From DAHUXD01 sp963805495 (GTDB lineage: Bacteria > Acidobacteriota > Thermoanaerobaculia > UBA5066 > Gp7-AA6): a stretch of DNA of 64,000 nucleotides. Of the stretch, positions 33,542-42,987 are shown piece after piece; position 1 is the stretch's first letter; every line of letters starts with the position of its first letter. Position numbers and translations under genes: made by a program. The stretch is taken from positions 1,240,001 through 1,304,000 of the forward strand of contig CAWDUQ010000002.1 in assembly GCA_963805495.1 (NCBI GenBank), given 5' to 3'. The notes under the pieces are model-generated. The model ran no database searches and was not told where the DNA came from. It saw only the letters and a list, made by a program, of their open reading frames with translations.

Positions 33542-34438
33542 CTACAGGAGCCCGGCGTGGGAAAGAAACGCCGCGAGGAGCCCGGCGGCGGCGCCCAGAC
33601 AGGCGATCCCGCCCACGGCGTACCGCACGGTCCTCGCTCCGAGCTGCCGAAGGATCGCGTCCGGGTCGCCCTTCATGATCCGCGTCACGTTCGCCCAGTT
33701 GGCGTCCGGGACGATGCCGCCCCGGGACTCGGAGAAGCGCCCCACCACGTAGACCGGGTCGCCCTTCCTGATCAGGTCCTCGTGATACTTGCATTCCTCC
33801 AGCGGCACTTCGCCGTCCGTGGGATGCCGCTTCTCGCTCCGATAGGCCCCGTCGTCGTCGGTCCACTGCTTCGCGAGCGTCTTGCGCGCTGCTTCCGGCG
33901 TCTCGAACGTCGCCGTCTTCACGTGCTCGGACCAGTGGAAGAGGGCCCGCTGCGCGTCGACGTCTTCCCTTCCGAAATCGAACTCGGGGACGGCGAGCAG
34001 GCGGAAGCTCCCGGCGGGCGTCGAGACGACGGACGGCACCAGCGCCACTCCCTCGAAGTACACCGCCCGGGTACGGCGCCGCCCGTGGCCGACGTACAGG
34101 TAGATCTCGTACCGGTAGGCGAGGCACGCCGTGCCGGTCAGCGGCGAGCGCAGGAGCTCGCCGGCCGCGTCGATCGTTCCGGCGATGCCCGTCCGCTCCC
34201 CGTCGGCTGGCCGCCTCCCGGCGAGACAGCCGGCGAGGGCCGCGCGCTCCCTGACGGGCTGCCGGATGCCGACGAGGAGCCCGAGGCCGATCCAGGCAAG
34301 AAGGGAAACGACGACCGTAGCCCCGAGAGACTTCGCGGGCGCAAGGGCGTAATGCTGATTCAAGAGGTACAGCACGCCGCCCAGCATCGCGAGAAATCCC
34401 GCGAGCTGAAGAATCAGACTCCGCGCGCATCCCTTCAT
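33542..34438 (-). CDS. GIDE-domain membrane protein
   Basis: 298 residues from the ATG at 34438; a GTG at 34474 would add 12 residues. Two N-terminal hydrophobic helices (LILQLAGFLAMLGGVLYLL and LGATVVVSLLAWIGLGLLVG) and one at the C-terminus (AVGGIACLGAAAGLLAAFL) enclose a soluble region. That region has the pattern of the GIDE domain (LLRSPLTGTACLAYRYEI, GEVPLEECKYHEDLIRKGD, VYVVGRF), known from the mitochondrial MULAN/GIDE ligase and from bacteria. No RING is present, so ubiquitin-ligase activity is not implied. It lies upstream of the candidate selenoprotein gene on the same strand and may share its transcript. Confidence 0.72.
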   Translation of the reverse strand: MKGCARSLILQLAGFLAMLGGVLYLLNQHYALAPAKSLGATVVVSLLAWIGLGLLVGIRQPVRERAALAGCLAGRRPADGERTGIAGTIDAAGELLRSPLTGTACLAYRYEIYLYVGHGRRRTRAVYFEGVALVPSVVSTPAGSFRLLAVPEFDFGREDVDAQRALFHWSEHVKTATFETPEAARKTLAKQWTDDDGAYRSEKRHPTDGEVPLEECKYHEDLIRKGDPVYVVGRFSESRGGIVPDANWANVTRIMKGDPDAILRQLGARTVRYAVGGIACLGAAAGLLAAFLSHAGLL

Positions 34439-34481
34439 CCGGTCGGTCTTTCGCGGAGCGGAGTATAGAGTCACGCTGCTC

Positions 34482-34652
34482 GTGCCCCACCGCTCGTTCC
34501 GGCTCCAGGAGGTCGCGGGCGGCGCCCCGGACGCGCCGACCGGGGGTGACGTTCGCGCGGACGTCGAGACCCTCGGACCCCGGCCGTGGCCGATCGTCGT
34601 CGCGCCGTCCCGCCTCGCCCCGTCCGGCCTCGAGGTAAACGTCGATGACTGA
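34482..34652 (+). CDS. Possible small ORF overlapping the phospholipase D-like gene start
   Basis: A 56-codon frame from GTG at 34482 to TGA at 34650-34652 overlaps the following ATG (34645) by 8 bases, the overlap style common in this window. The predicted peptide (starting PHRSFRLQEVAGGAPDAP) has no recognised motif, signal or membrane span. The frame is also open further upstream, so it may be the tail of a degraded gene instead of a real small gene. Low certainty. Confidence 0.25.
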   Translation: MPHRSFRLQEVAGGAPDAPTGGDVRADVETLGPRPWPIVVAPSRLAPSGLEVNVDD

Positions 34653-35811
34653 CGCGGCCCTTGCTTTCCCGGCGGGGACCGCTGCCGAGCTCGCCCGGCT
34701 CGCCGGCTCGCCCGCGCGCGGCGGGACCCACGTGCGGCTCCTGCGCGACGGCGCGGAGGCCTTCCCGGTGATGCTCGACGCGATTGCGTCGGCCCGCCGG
34801 CAGGTCCTCTTCGAGAACTTCATCTTCGCCGCCGACGAGATCGGGATGAACTTCGCCGAGGCCCTCGCCACGGCGGCACGGCGGGGAGTCGAAGTCCGAG
34901 TCCTCTACGATCCGGTCGGTACGATGATGGTGCGCGGGGGCTCGATCGCGCCCGTGCTCAAGAAGGACGGCGTGACCGCCCGGCCGTTTCGCCCGTTCTC
35001 CCCCTTCGCCCCGTGGAGCTGGCTCCGCATGCGGCATCGCGACCACCGCAAGAGTCTCGTCGTCGACTCCGAGGCGGCGGTCGTGGGCGGCATCTGCATC
35101 AGCGACCGCTGGTCGCCGTCGGAGAAGGGAGGTCGCGGCTGGAGGGACACGGCGCTCTTCGTCCGAGGGGAGATCGCACGAGACGTCGGACGGGCGTTCG
35201 AGGCGATGTGGACGGGAGGCGCCCGCCGCGGCTCGCCGGAACCAACCGGTCCCGCCCCGGACCCCCGGCCGGCGACCGCGATCCTCGCGGAGGATCTCCC
35301 CGGAGCCGGCCGAATGGCCGCTATCTACCAGTGGCTCGCCGGCCAGGCGCGGTCGACACTCGAGATCACCGACGCGTACATGGTCGCGCCGCCGGGCGTG
35401 CTCGCCGCATTTCAAGCGGCCGCGCGGCGGGGCGTCGAAGTCTCGATCCTGCTTCCCGGCCGCAGCAACCATCCGCTCGCGGGGACCGCTGCGCGGCGCG
35501 TCTACGAGGACCTCCTCGACGCCGGCGTGCGCGTCTACGAGTGGGCGGGTGTCATGATCCACGCGAAGACCGCCGTGGTCGACGGCGGAATCAGCGTCGT
35601 CGGCTCGAGCAACCTCGATCCCCTGTCCATGGCGCGCAACTACGAGCTCAACCTCCTCGTGGTCGACCCCGCGACAGGCGAGGCCATGCGGGCGATGTTC
35701 GCTCGCGACCTCGAGCAGGCGTGCCGGGTGGAGCCGGCGGGGTGGCGTCTGCGTCCACGCTGGCAGAAAGCGGCCGAGCGCGCCGCGGGGCTCTTCGGGG
35801 GCAGGCTCTAG
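34645..35811 (+). CDS. Phospholipase D family / cardiolipin synthase ClsB-like protein
   Basis: 388 residues without a clear signal peptide; ATG preceded by GAGG. Two HKD motifs are present: HRDHRKSLVVD (about residues 131-141) and HAKTAVVDGG (about 312-321), each followed by a conserved glycine-rich or serine-rich stretch (VVGGICISD, VVGSSNLDP). This is the layout of bacterial cardiolipin synthases of the ClsB/ClsC branch, which join two phospholipids at the cytoplasmic membrane. No N-terminal membrane helices are seen, as in ClsB. It stands alone apart from the possible small ORF just upstream. Confidence 0.9.
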   Translation: MTDAALAFPAGTAAELARLAGSPARGGTHVRLLRDGAEAFPVMLDAIASARRQVLFENFIFAADEIGMNFAEALATAARRGVEVRVLYDPVGTMMVRGGSIAPVLKKDGVTARPFRPFSPFAPWSWLRMRHRDHRKSLVVDSEAAVVGGICISDRWSPSEKGGRGWRDTALFVRGEIARDVGRAFEAMWTGGARRGSPEPTGPAPDPRPATAILAEDLPGAGRMAAIYQWLAGQARSTLEITDAYMVAPPGVLAAFQAAARRGVEVSILLPGRSNHPLAGTAARRVYEDLLDAGVRVYEWAGVMIHAKTAVVDGGISVVGSSNLDPLSMARNYELNLLVVDPATGEAMRAMFARDLEQACRVEPAGWRLRPRWQKAAERAAGLFGGRL

Positions 35812-35814
35812 GCC

Positions 35815-35970
35815 ACTCCCTCAGCGTCCGGCCGGGGAACCACAGGTCGGCGACGGCGAGGTTCTCCTTCCAGCCCGTCGAGTCCCGGGAATTGGCGAGT
35901 ATGGCCACGACGAGGTCCTGGTCGGGATGGTTCACGAGACAGGCCTGAAACCCTGGACCTACCCGCAGTG
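35815..35970 (-). pseudogene. C-terminal remnant of a beta-lactamase-family serine hydrolase
   Basis: A minus-strand frame reads GPGFQACLVNHPDQDLVVAI followed by LANSRDSTGW. This matches the last strand region of class C beta-lactamase/esterase proteins (FQ-(S/C)-x-(L/V)xxxPDxxLVVVxLxN). No SxxK or YxN motif remains upstream, and the frame runs on into the phospholipase D-like gene without a sensible end. It is therefore a relic filling the gap between two plus-strand genes. Confidence 0.4.
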
Positions 35971-36017
35971 GTCGACGAACCGGCGGCCCGCCGGGTCGCG
36001 GGCGTTACCATCGAAGG

Positions 36018-37058
36018 GTGAACGCCGTCGTGGCCGCCCTGGAACGGGCGGCGGCCTGCGGGCCGATGCCCCGGGAATCCTCTCTGCTGCTGGCCGTCTC
36101 GGGCGGTGCGGACTCGATGGCGCTGCTCCACGCTGCGGCCGGGGTCGCTGCGGGAACCGGATGGACCCTCGCGGTCGGCCACGTGCACCATGGCTGGCGA
36201 GGACGCGAGGCCGACCGGGACCTCGATTTCGTCGGCGAACAAGCGCGCCGGCTCGGCCTTCCCTTCCTGTCGCGGCACCGGGACGCGAGGGCCGCCTCGC
36301 GCGAGCTCCGCCTGTCGCCGGAGGCGGGCGCCCGGCACGTCCGCTACGAGGCGCTGCGGGAGATGGCGGCCGAGGCGCGCGCCGGGCGCATCGCCACGGC
36401 CCACCAGGAGGACGACGTCCTCGAGTCGCACCTGCTCGCGCGGGAACGGCGGGGTGGACTGGCGCGGCTCGCCGGTCCCCGGGAGTCGCGGGAGGACGGG
36501 GTCGTGCGGCCGCTGCTGTCGGTCTCGCGCGCGGAGATCCTGCAGTACCTCGCGGAGCGCGGAGTGAGCTTCCGCCGCGACGCTTCCAACGGCGATCTGC
36601 GGCTCTCGCGAAACCGGATCCGCCGCGACGTTGCGGAGCTTGCCGCAGGCGAGCGGCTGCGCCTTCTCGACGAGATCACCGGCCTGCGCCGCGAGCGAGA
36701 CCGGCTCGAGCGGGACCTCGCCGAGCGGGTCCTGCCGCGGTTGCGCTTCGCGCCGGGAGCGGCGTTCGCGGAAGCCGCCTTCCTCGCCGACCTTCCCGCG
36801 GAGATCCTGCGCATGACCCTCGAACGCCTGGCCCTCCCCTTCGCGCGCCCCGGCCGCCCGCCGATGACCGGCCGCGAGCGGGAGCGGATCCGGGAGCGCC
36901 TCGCCTCGGGCACGGACTTCCGCTTCGAGGCCGGCCGTCGGATCCGATTCGAGAGGCGGGATGCGCTCTTCAGCGTCCGCCCCGCGCCTTCCTCCCCGAA
37001 GGCGGCGGTGTACCATTCGCCGATCGACACCCTGACGGTTCCGGAGTCTGCCTCGTGA
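36018..37058 (+). CDS. tilS: tRNA(Ile)-lysidine synthase
   Basis: 346 residues, GTG start. The PP-loop SGGADSMALLH (about residues 32-42) binds ATP. GHVHHGWRG, the TAHQEDDVLES segment (the THHxDDxxET equivalent) and RPLLSVSRAEI follow in the order expected for TilS. The enzyme converts the wobble C of tRNA-Ile(CAU) to lysidine so that it reads AUA. The protein is shorter than E. coli TilS (432 aa) and retains only a reduced C-terminal region (about 250-346). The stop overlaps the hpt-like start (GTGA at 37055-37058). The tilS-hpt-ftsH order is widely conserved in bacteria. Confidence 0.94.
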   Translation: MNAVVAALERAAACGPMPRESSLLLAVSGGADSMALLHAAAGVAAGTGWTLAVGHVHHGWRGREADRDLDFVGEQARRLGLPFLSRHRDARAASRELRLSPEAGARHVRYEALREMAAEARAGRIATAHQEDDVLESHLLARERRGGLARLAGPRESREDGVVRPLLSVSRAEILQYLAERGVSFRRDASNGDLRLSRNRIRRDVAELAAGERLRLLDEITGLRRERDRLERDLAERVLPRLRFAPGAAFAEAAFLADLPAEILRMTLERLALPFARPGRPPMTGRERERIRERLASGTDFRFEAGRRIRFERRDALFSVRPAPSSPKAAVYHSPIDTLTVPESAS

Positions 37059-37570
37059 AGCTCGAGCGCCGCTACGACGCGAAACTGATCGCCGCGCGCG
37101 TGGAGGCCGTGGCCGGGGCCGTCGACCGCGACGTGCGGGACCGGCCGCTCGTCGTCGTCTCGATCCTCAAGGGCGCGGCGTTCTTCATGGCCGACCTGGC
37201 GCGCCGGATCGGCGGCCCCTTTTCCTGCGAGTTCCTCCACGTACGCCGGAACGAGGGGGCCAACGACACCCTCGCGATCGATTTCACGACCGGTTTCCAG
37301 GTGCGCGGCAAGCACGTTCTGCTGCTCAAGGACGTGGTGCACACGGGGGTCATCGAGACCTACCTGATGGACCACCTGCGGGGCGCGGGGGCGGGGTCGC
37401 TCCGCCTGGCCGCGATCATCGACAAGCCCATGGACCGCAAGACCAACGTCTCCGTGGACTTTTCCCTCTTCTCCACCGAGGGCGAGGGCCTTTACGCGGG
37501 CTACGGCATGGAGCACGAGGGCCTCCATGCCCACCTGCCCGACATCTACGCCGTGGTCGCGGAGCAATAA
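37055..37570 (+). CDS. hpt: Hypoxanthine phosphoribosyltransferase-like protein with altered PRPP loop
   Basis: 171 residues, GTG start coupled to tilS. The overall HPRT pattern is present: VVVSILKGAAFFMADLARRI near the N-terminus, a PRPP-loop region and a C-terminal GYGMEHEGLHAHLPDIY matching GYGLDYxxxYRxLPYI. The PRPP-binding motif, normally (V/I)xEDIxDTG, reads LLKDVVHTG: the first acidic residue is K92 and the catalytic-base Asp is H96. It should salvage hypoxanthine/guanine with PRPP, but the changed loop raises doubt about activity. The genomic setting between tilS and ftsH is canonical for hpt. Confidence 0.85.
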   Translation: MKLERRYDAKLIAARVEAVAGAVDRDVRDRPLVVVSILKGAAFFMADLARRIGGPFSCEFLHVRRNEGANDTLAIDFTTGFQVRGKHVLLLKDVVHTGVIETYLMDHLRGAGAGSLRLAAIIDKPMDRKTNVSVDFSLFSTEGEGLYAGYGMEHEGLHAHLPDIYAVVAEQ

Positions 37571-37627
37571 AAGCCGGCCGGAGTCCGTTATGCTCAACCC
37601 GGGCTGTCTGCTCTCAAGGAGACTTCG

Positions 37628-39541
<1,914 letters not shown>

Positions 39542-39614
39542 CAGGACGGCAGGGGCCGGGCTTGCACCCACCCGGGCGGCCGCAGGGTCGCCCCGACTCC
39601 GGGAGGTTTCGATC

Positions 39615-40106
39615 ATGACCATCGCCGAAAGGCTTCTTCCCGAGTTCGACGGCGAGATGGCGTCGACGCGGCGCCTCCTCGAACGCCTCCCTGCCGACCG
39701 CCTCGACTGGAAGCCGCACGCGAAGTCGAAGAGCCTCGGCGAGCTCGCCGCGCATCTGACGGAGCTGCCGCGCTTCGGCGTCCGCTTCGAGAAGGACGTC
39801 TTCCAGATCGGCAGCGAGAAAGCACCGGCGATGCGGAACGCGTCCGAATACCTCGCTCGCTTCGACGAGAACGTCGCCGCCGCCCGCGCAGGAATCGCCC
39901 GGATGCCGGACGAGCGCATGGAGATGGAGTTCACCGTGACGCGGCCGAACGGAGAGCCGTTCTTTGCGCTCGATCGACGCTCGCTCCTGCGCCGCGTGCT
40001 CCTGAGTCACTCGATTCACCACCGCGGCCAGCTCACGGTTTACCTCCGCCTGCTGGACGTGCCGCTGCCTCCGATTTACGGCCCCACCGCGGACGAGTCG
40101 GGCTAG
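39615..40106 (+). CDS. DinB-family protein
   Basis: 163 residues; ATG preceded by GGGAGG. A four-helix bundle is suggested by amphipathic stretches, with the DinB metal-binding histidines in LAAHLTELP (about residue 47) and SHSIHHRGQ (about 133-138). The RLDWKPHAKSKSLGELAAHL start is a family hallmark. Members include mycothiol/bacillithiol-dependent transferases and proteins of unknown role. No thiol-transferase partner is nearby. It follows ftsH by 73 bases on the same strand but is likely a separate unit. Confidence 0.88.
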   Translation: MTIAERLLPEFDGEMASTRRLLERLPADRLDWKPHAKSKSLGELAAHLTELPRFGVRFEKDVFQIGSEKAPAMRNASEYLARFDENVAAARAGIARMPDERMEMEFTVTRPNGEPFFALDRRSLLRRVLLSHSIHHRGQLTVYLRLLDVPLPPIYGPTADESG

Positions 40107-40110
40107 ACGA

Positions 40111-40123
40111 GCCCCTTCGGGGC
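40111..40123. terminator. Short GC hairpin between convergent genes
   Basis: GCCCC-TTC-GGGGC lies 4 bases after the DinB stop and 10 bases before the response-regulator stop on the other strand. It could terminate in both directions, but it lacks a U-tract. Confidence 0.45.
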
Positions 40124-40132
40124 GGGCCGGAC

Positions 40133-40876
40133 CTACCGGGCGAGCTTGCGCAGTTCCTCGGACGCTGCGCGGCTCGCGACGACGACCGTTCCGTCCTTCA
40201 GCGTGATCGCGAGACGCCTTTCGTCGTAGGGCTTCAGGTGCGCCACCGCGTCGAGATTGACGATGTGGGACCGATGCACCTGCCGGAAGCGGGCGGGATC
40301 GAGGCGATCGGCCAGTTCGGAGAGGGTCACGTGCAGCAGGAAGGTGCCCTCGGCGGCATGGACCTCGGCGTAGTCACCCTGCGCCTGGATGCGGCGGATG
40401 CCGTCGACGGCGATCGGGACGATGCGGTCCCCGTGGCGGGCAAAGAGCCTCGAAAGCGGCCCGGGCTCGAGGGAGCTTCGCACCCGATCGCTCGCGGCGA
40501 CCGGGGCCTGACCGAGCCTTTCGCGCACGCGCCCGACGGCGGCGGCGAGCCGTTCCCGGCCGAAGGGCTTGACGAGGTAGTCGACCGCTCCGATCTCGAA
40601 GGCCGCCACGGCGAAGCGGTCGTAGGCGGTGGTGAAGACGATCTCGGCCGGGTGGCGGATCCGCCGCGCGACCTCGAGCCCCGAGAGCTCGGGCAGCCGG
40701 ACGTCGAGGAAGAGCAGGTCCGGCCGGTGCTCGTCGGCCAGGGCGAGCGCCGTCCGGCCGTCCACCGCCTCGGCCACGATCTCGATCCACGCCGTGGCGG
40801 CCAGGTATTCGCGCAGGCTCTCCCGCGCCGGGGCCTCGTCCTCCGCGATCAGGGCGCGAACGCGCGGGCCGTTCAC
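40133..40876 (-). CDS. LytTR-family response regulator
   Basis: 247 residues, GTG start overlapping the kinase stop (GTGA). The receiver domain (1-120) has the acidic pocket AEDE, the phospho-acceptor in LLFLDVRLP, the Thr in VFTTAY and the Lys in YLVKPFGRE. The LytTR DNA-binding domain (about 150-247) reads RIVPIAVDGIRRIQAQGDYA to FRQVHRSHIVNLDAV. It should bind imperfect direct repeats upstream of target promoters once phosphorylated by the adjacent LytS-type kinase. The target genes are unknown. Confidence 0.95.
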   Translation of the reverse strand: MNGPRVRALIAEDEAPARESLREYLAATAWIEIVAEAVDGRTALALADEHRPDLLFLDVRLPELSGLEVARRIRHPAEIVFTTAYDRFAVAAFEIGAVDYLVKPFGRERLAAAVGRVRERLGQAPVAASDRVRSSLEPGPLSRLFARHGDRIVPIAVDGIRRIQAQGDYAEVHAAEGTFLLHVTLSELADRLDPARFRQVHRSHIVNLDAVAHLKPYDERRLAITLKDGTVVVASRAASEELRKLAR

Positions 40877-41967
40877 GCGCTCTCCGGAACGGCGTCGACG
40901 GGAAGCTCCAGACGCGCGCGCAGGCCGCCGCCGGAGGGCGTCTCGAACACGAGGCGCGCCCGGCCGGAGTAGAGAGCGGCGAGGCGCTCCTGCAGGAGGC
41001 GCAGGCCCATCCGCGGGCTCGCCGCGATCTGTTCCGGCGAGGCCCCGGGCCCGTCGTCCTCGACGCACAGGCACAGGCTGCCACCCGAGCGGCGAGCCGA
41101 CAGATGAAGGCGGCCGCCGGAGGCGCGGGGCGCCACCGCATGGACGATCGCATTCTCGACCAGCGGCTGCAGGGCGAACGGAGGAACGGAAACCTCCAGG
41201 GCCGAGGGCTCCGCGTCGATCTCGAGGCGCAGCCGGTCGCCCAGGCGCACGCGCTCGAGCTCGAGGTAACTCCCGACGAAATCCCACTCGCGCGCGAGCG
41301 GGACCCAGTCGCTGCCGGTCTGATGGATCCACTGCCCGAACCGGAGCAGCTCGCCGAGGCGCTCGAGGGCTCCCTCGACGCGCGCCGGGTCGCGGCGGAC
41401 GAGACCGAGGAGCGCGTGCAGCACGTTGAGAACGAAGTGCGGGTGGAGCTGGGACCGAAGCAACTGGAGCTCGGCGCGGGCCCGCAGGACATCGGCGCGG
41501 GCGGCGCGCTCGCGGGCCTCGCGCAGGGCCTCGGCCGTGTGCCATGCGTAGCCCGCGCCGGCGAGGGCGAGGTGGATCAACCCGTTGATGACCGTCTGCC
41601 AGGCCACGATTCCGAGCGTGGGCCAGCGGAGCGCTCCGGCGAAGACCCGGCTTTCGACGACGATCAGGACGAACCACCCGGCCGTCGACGCCACGGCGAG
41701 CCCCGCGAGGGCGGGCACGAGGCGCAGAAAGAGACGCCACCGCGAGTCGAGCGGCCACGGCCAGCGCCGCGCCAGGTTGAGCGACACGGGCCCGAGGAGC
41801 GCGGCGGGAAGCACCGCTGCGACGGCGCCGCGGGCGGCCATCCCGATCGAGACGCCGCTCGTGGTGTAGAGCGCCGCGTAGACCGCCGCAAGCGCCGCCC
41901 ATGCCCCCGCGTACGCCGCCAGGGGCGGGCGCAGGACAGGCGGCGCGGCGGCGCGGGGTGTCGTCAT
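40873..41967 (-). CDS. LytS/YpdA-type sensor histidine kinase
   Basis: 364 residues; the start at 41967 gives MTTPRAAAPPVL followed by four hydrophobic helices (about 15-140), the input region, which has no recognisable extracellular sensor. The kinase part has the His_kinase motif LRSQLHPHFVLNVLHALLG (phospho-acceptor His, about residue 180) and the HATPase N and G boxes (LVENAIVHAV, EDDGPGASPEQ, GLRLLQERLAALY). It phosphorylates the LytTR regulator encoded immediately downstream with a 4-base overlap. An ATG at 42012 would add 15 Arg-rich residues and is less likely. Confidence 0.94.
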   Translation of the reverse strand: MTTPRAAAPPVLRPPLAAYAGAWAALAAVYAALYTTSGVSIGMAARGAVAAVLPAALLGPVSLNLARRWPWPLDSRWRLFLRLVPALAGLAVASTAGWFVLIVVESRVFAGALRWPTLGIVAWQTVINGLIHLALAGAGYAWHTAEALREARERAARADVLRARAELQLLRSQLHPHFVLNVLHALLGLVRRDPARVEGALERLGELLRFGQWIHQTGSDWVPLAREWDFVGSYLELERVRLGDRLRLEIDAEPSALEVSVPPFALQPLVENAIVHAVAPRASGGRLHLSARRSGGSLCLCVEDDGPGASPEQIAASPRMGLRLLQERLAALYSGRARLVFETPSGGGLRARLELPVDAVPESA

Positions 41968-42025
41968 GGGGTCCGGCACCCGATTGTTGCGGCGGGAGCG
42001 ACCCGGCCGCAAGCCCCGCCGCCCC

Positions 42026-42835
42026 TCAGCGCGCCGCCACCGCGACCGGAAGCGCCTCGATCTGGGGCAGCAGGATGTCGCGGACGTAGTGCCACTCGGG
42101 CACCGCCGTCAGCGCGCCCTCCGCATAGGCGAGGGCCAGGGCACGATCGGGCTTCGGACCGTGGGCGTAGACATACGCGAGATTCATGAGGTTCTCGGGA
42201 CCTCCCCACCTCGGCAACCAGGAGGGGGGCGTCGGCTCCGCGAGCGACTCCCGCCAGGCGCCGGCGATGCCCTGTCGCATCGTCGCGACGGCCTTCACCA
42301 TGTCGCCGCCGCGCGGAGGCGGCGCCCACATCTCCATTTCTCCCCGGATCCAGAGGGCCCGCGGATTGTCGCCGGCGTTTTCGAGAAGCCAGTGGAACCC
42401 GGGGACGGCTTCGTCCAGGATGGCCTTGCGGCGCGCCTCGTCGTTGCCGGCGAGGTAGATGAGATTGCCCCAGCACCCGACCATCGCGAGCCTCGCTTCG
42501 ATCCATTCCGGGCGGACACCCTGGGCCGCCTTGAAGCGCGACACCGCCTTCTCGAGGTCCGAGACGAGGTCGTCAGGGCGGGGGGCTTCGTTGAATCCGT
42601 TGATCGCGCGCCGCCAGAGAGCGAACCCCCGCCAGTAGTCCCGGTACTCGGCCCGCGACGGGATCTCGAAGCGTCCGAGCTCCCCCTCGAGACGAGCGAG
42701 CTCCGCCCGGTCGCCCCGGTAGTCGGCGTTCAGGACCGCAGCGGCAAGCTCGGCCAACCGGGCCTCGGGTTTCGGCTCGGCCGGGGCGGGTCGCGCGAGG
42801 GCGGCGAGGGCGACGATCCAGGCAACCACCTTCAT
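42026..42835 (-). CDS. Secreted TPR-like protein of unknown function
   Basis: 269 residues; the ATG at 42835 follows GGAGGTCAATGTC and opens a signal peptide (MKVVAWIVALAALARPAPA). The upstream part of the open frame is Arg-rich and not coding. The mature part is helical, with TPR-like pairs (DLEKAVSRFKAAQGVRPEWI, EARLAMVGCWGNLIYLAGND, ENLMNLAYVYAHGPKPDRAL, AYAEGALTAVPEW). It is probably periplasmic. It lies 58 bases upstream of the LytS-type kinase start on the same strand, so it could be co-expressed with the two-component system, but no functional link is visible. Confidence 0.72.
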   Translation of the reverse strand: MKVVAWIVALAALARPAPAEPKPEARLAELAAAVLNADYRGDRAELARLEGELGRFEIPSRAEYRDYWRGFALWRRAINGFNEAPRPDDLVSDLEKAVSRFKAAQGVRPEWIEARLAMVGCWGNLIYLAGNDEARRKAILDEAVPGFHWLLENAGDNPRALWIRGEMEMWAPPPRGGDMVKAVATMRQGIAGAWRESLAEPTPPSWLPRWGGPENLMNLAYVYAHGPKPDRALALAYAEGALTAVPEWHYVRDILLPQIEALPVAVAAR

Positions 42836-42987
42836 GACATTGACCTCCATGGCGGCTTGTACGGGAGGTCGATCCGGCCGCACGCGCCGCGTCGCCGGAC
42901 GAGCCGACGGCGCGGTCGAGCAGGCGGCGCCGCGGTCCAACGGCGACGAAATTTTCGGGGCACGACTCGATCCACTAGACTCCCGAA

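Noticed and set aside
34645..35811. Toxin or nuclease of the phospholipase D superfamily
   Set aside because: Two HKD motifs in one chain of 388 aa match cardiolipin synthase-like enzymes; no immunity gene or secretion signal is nearby.
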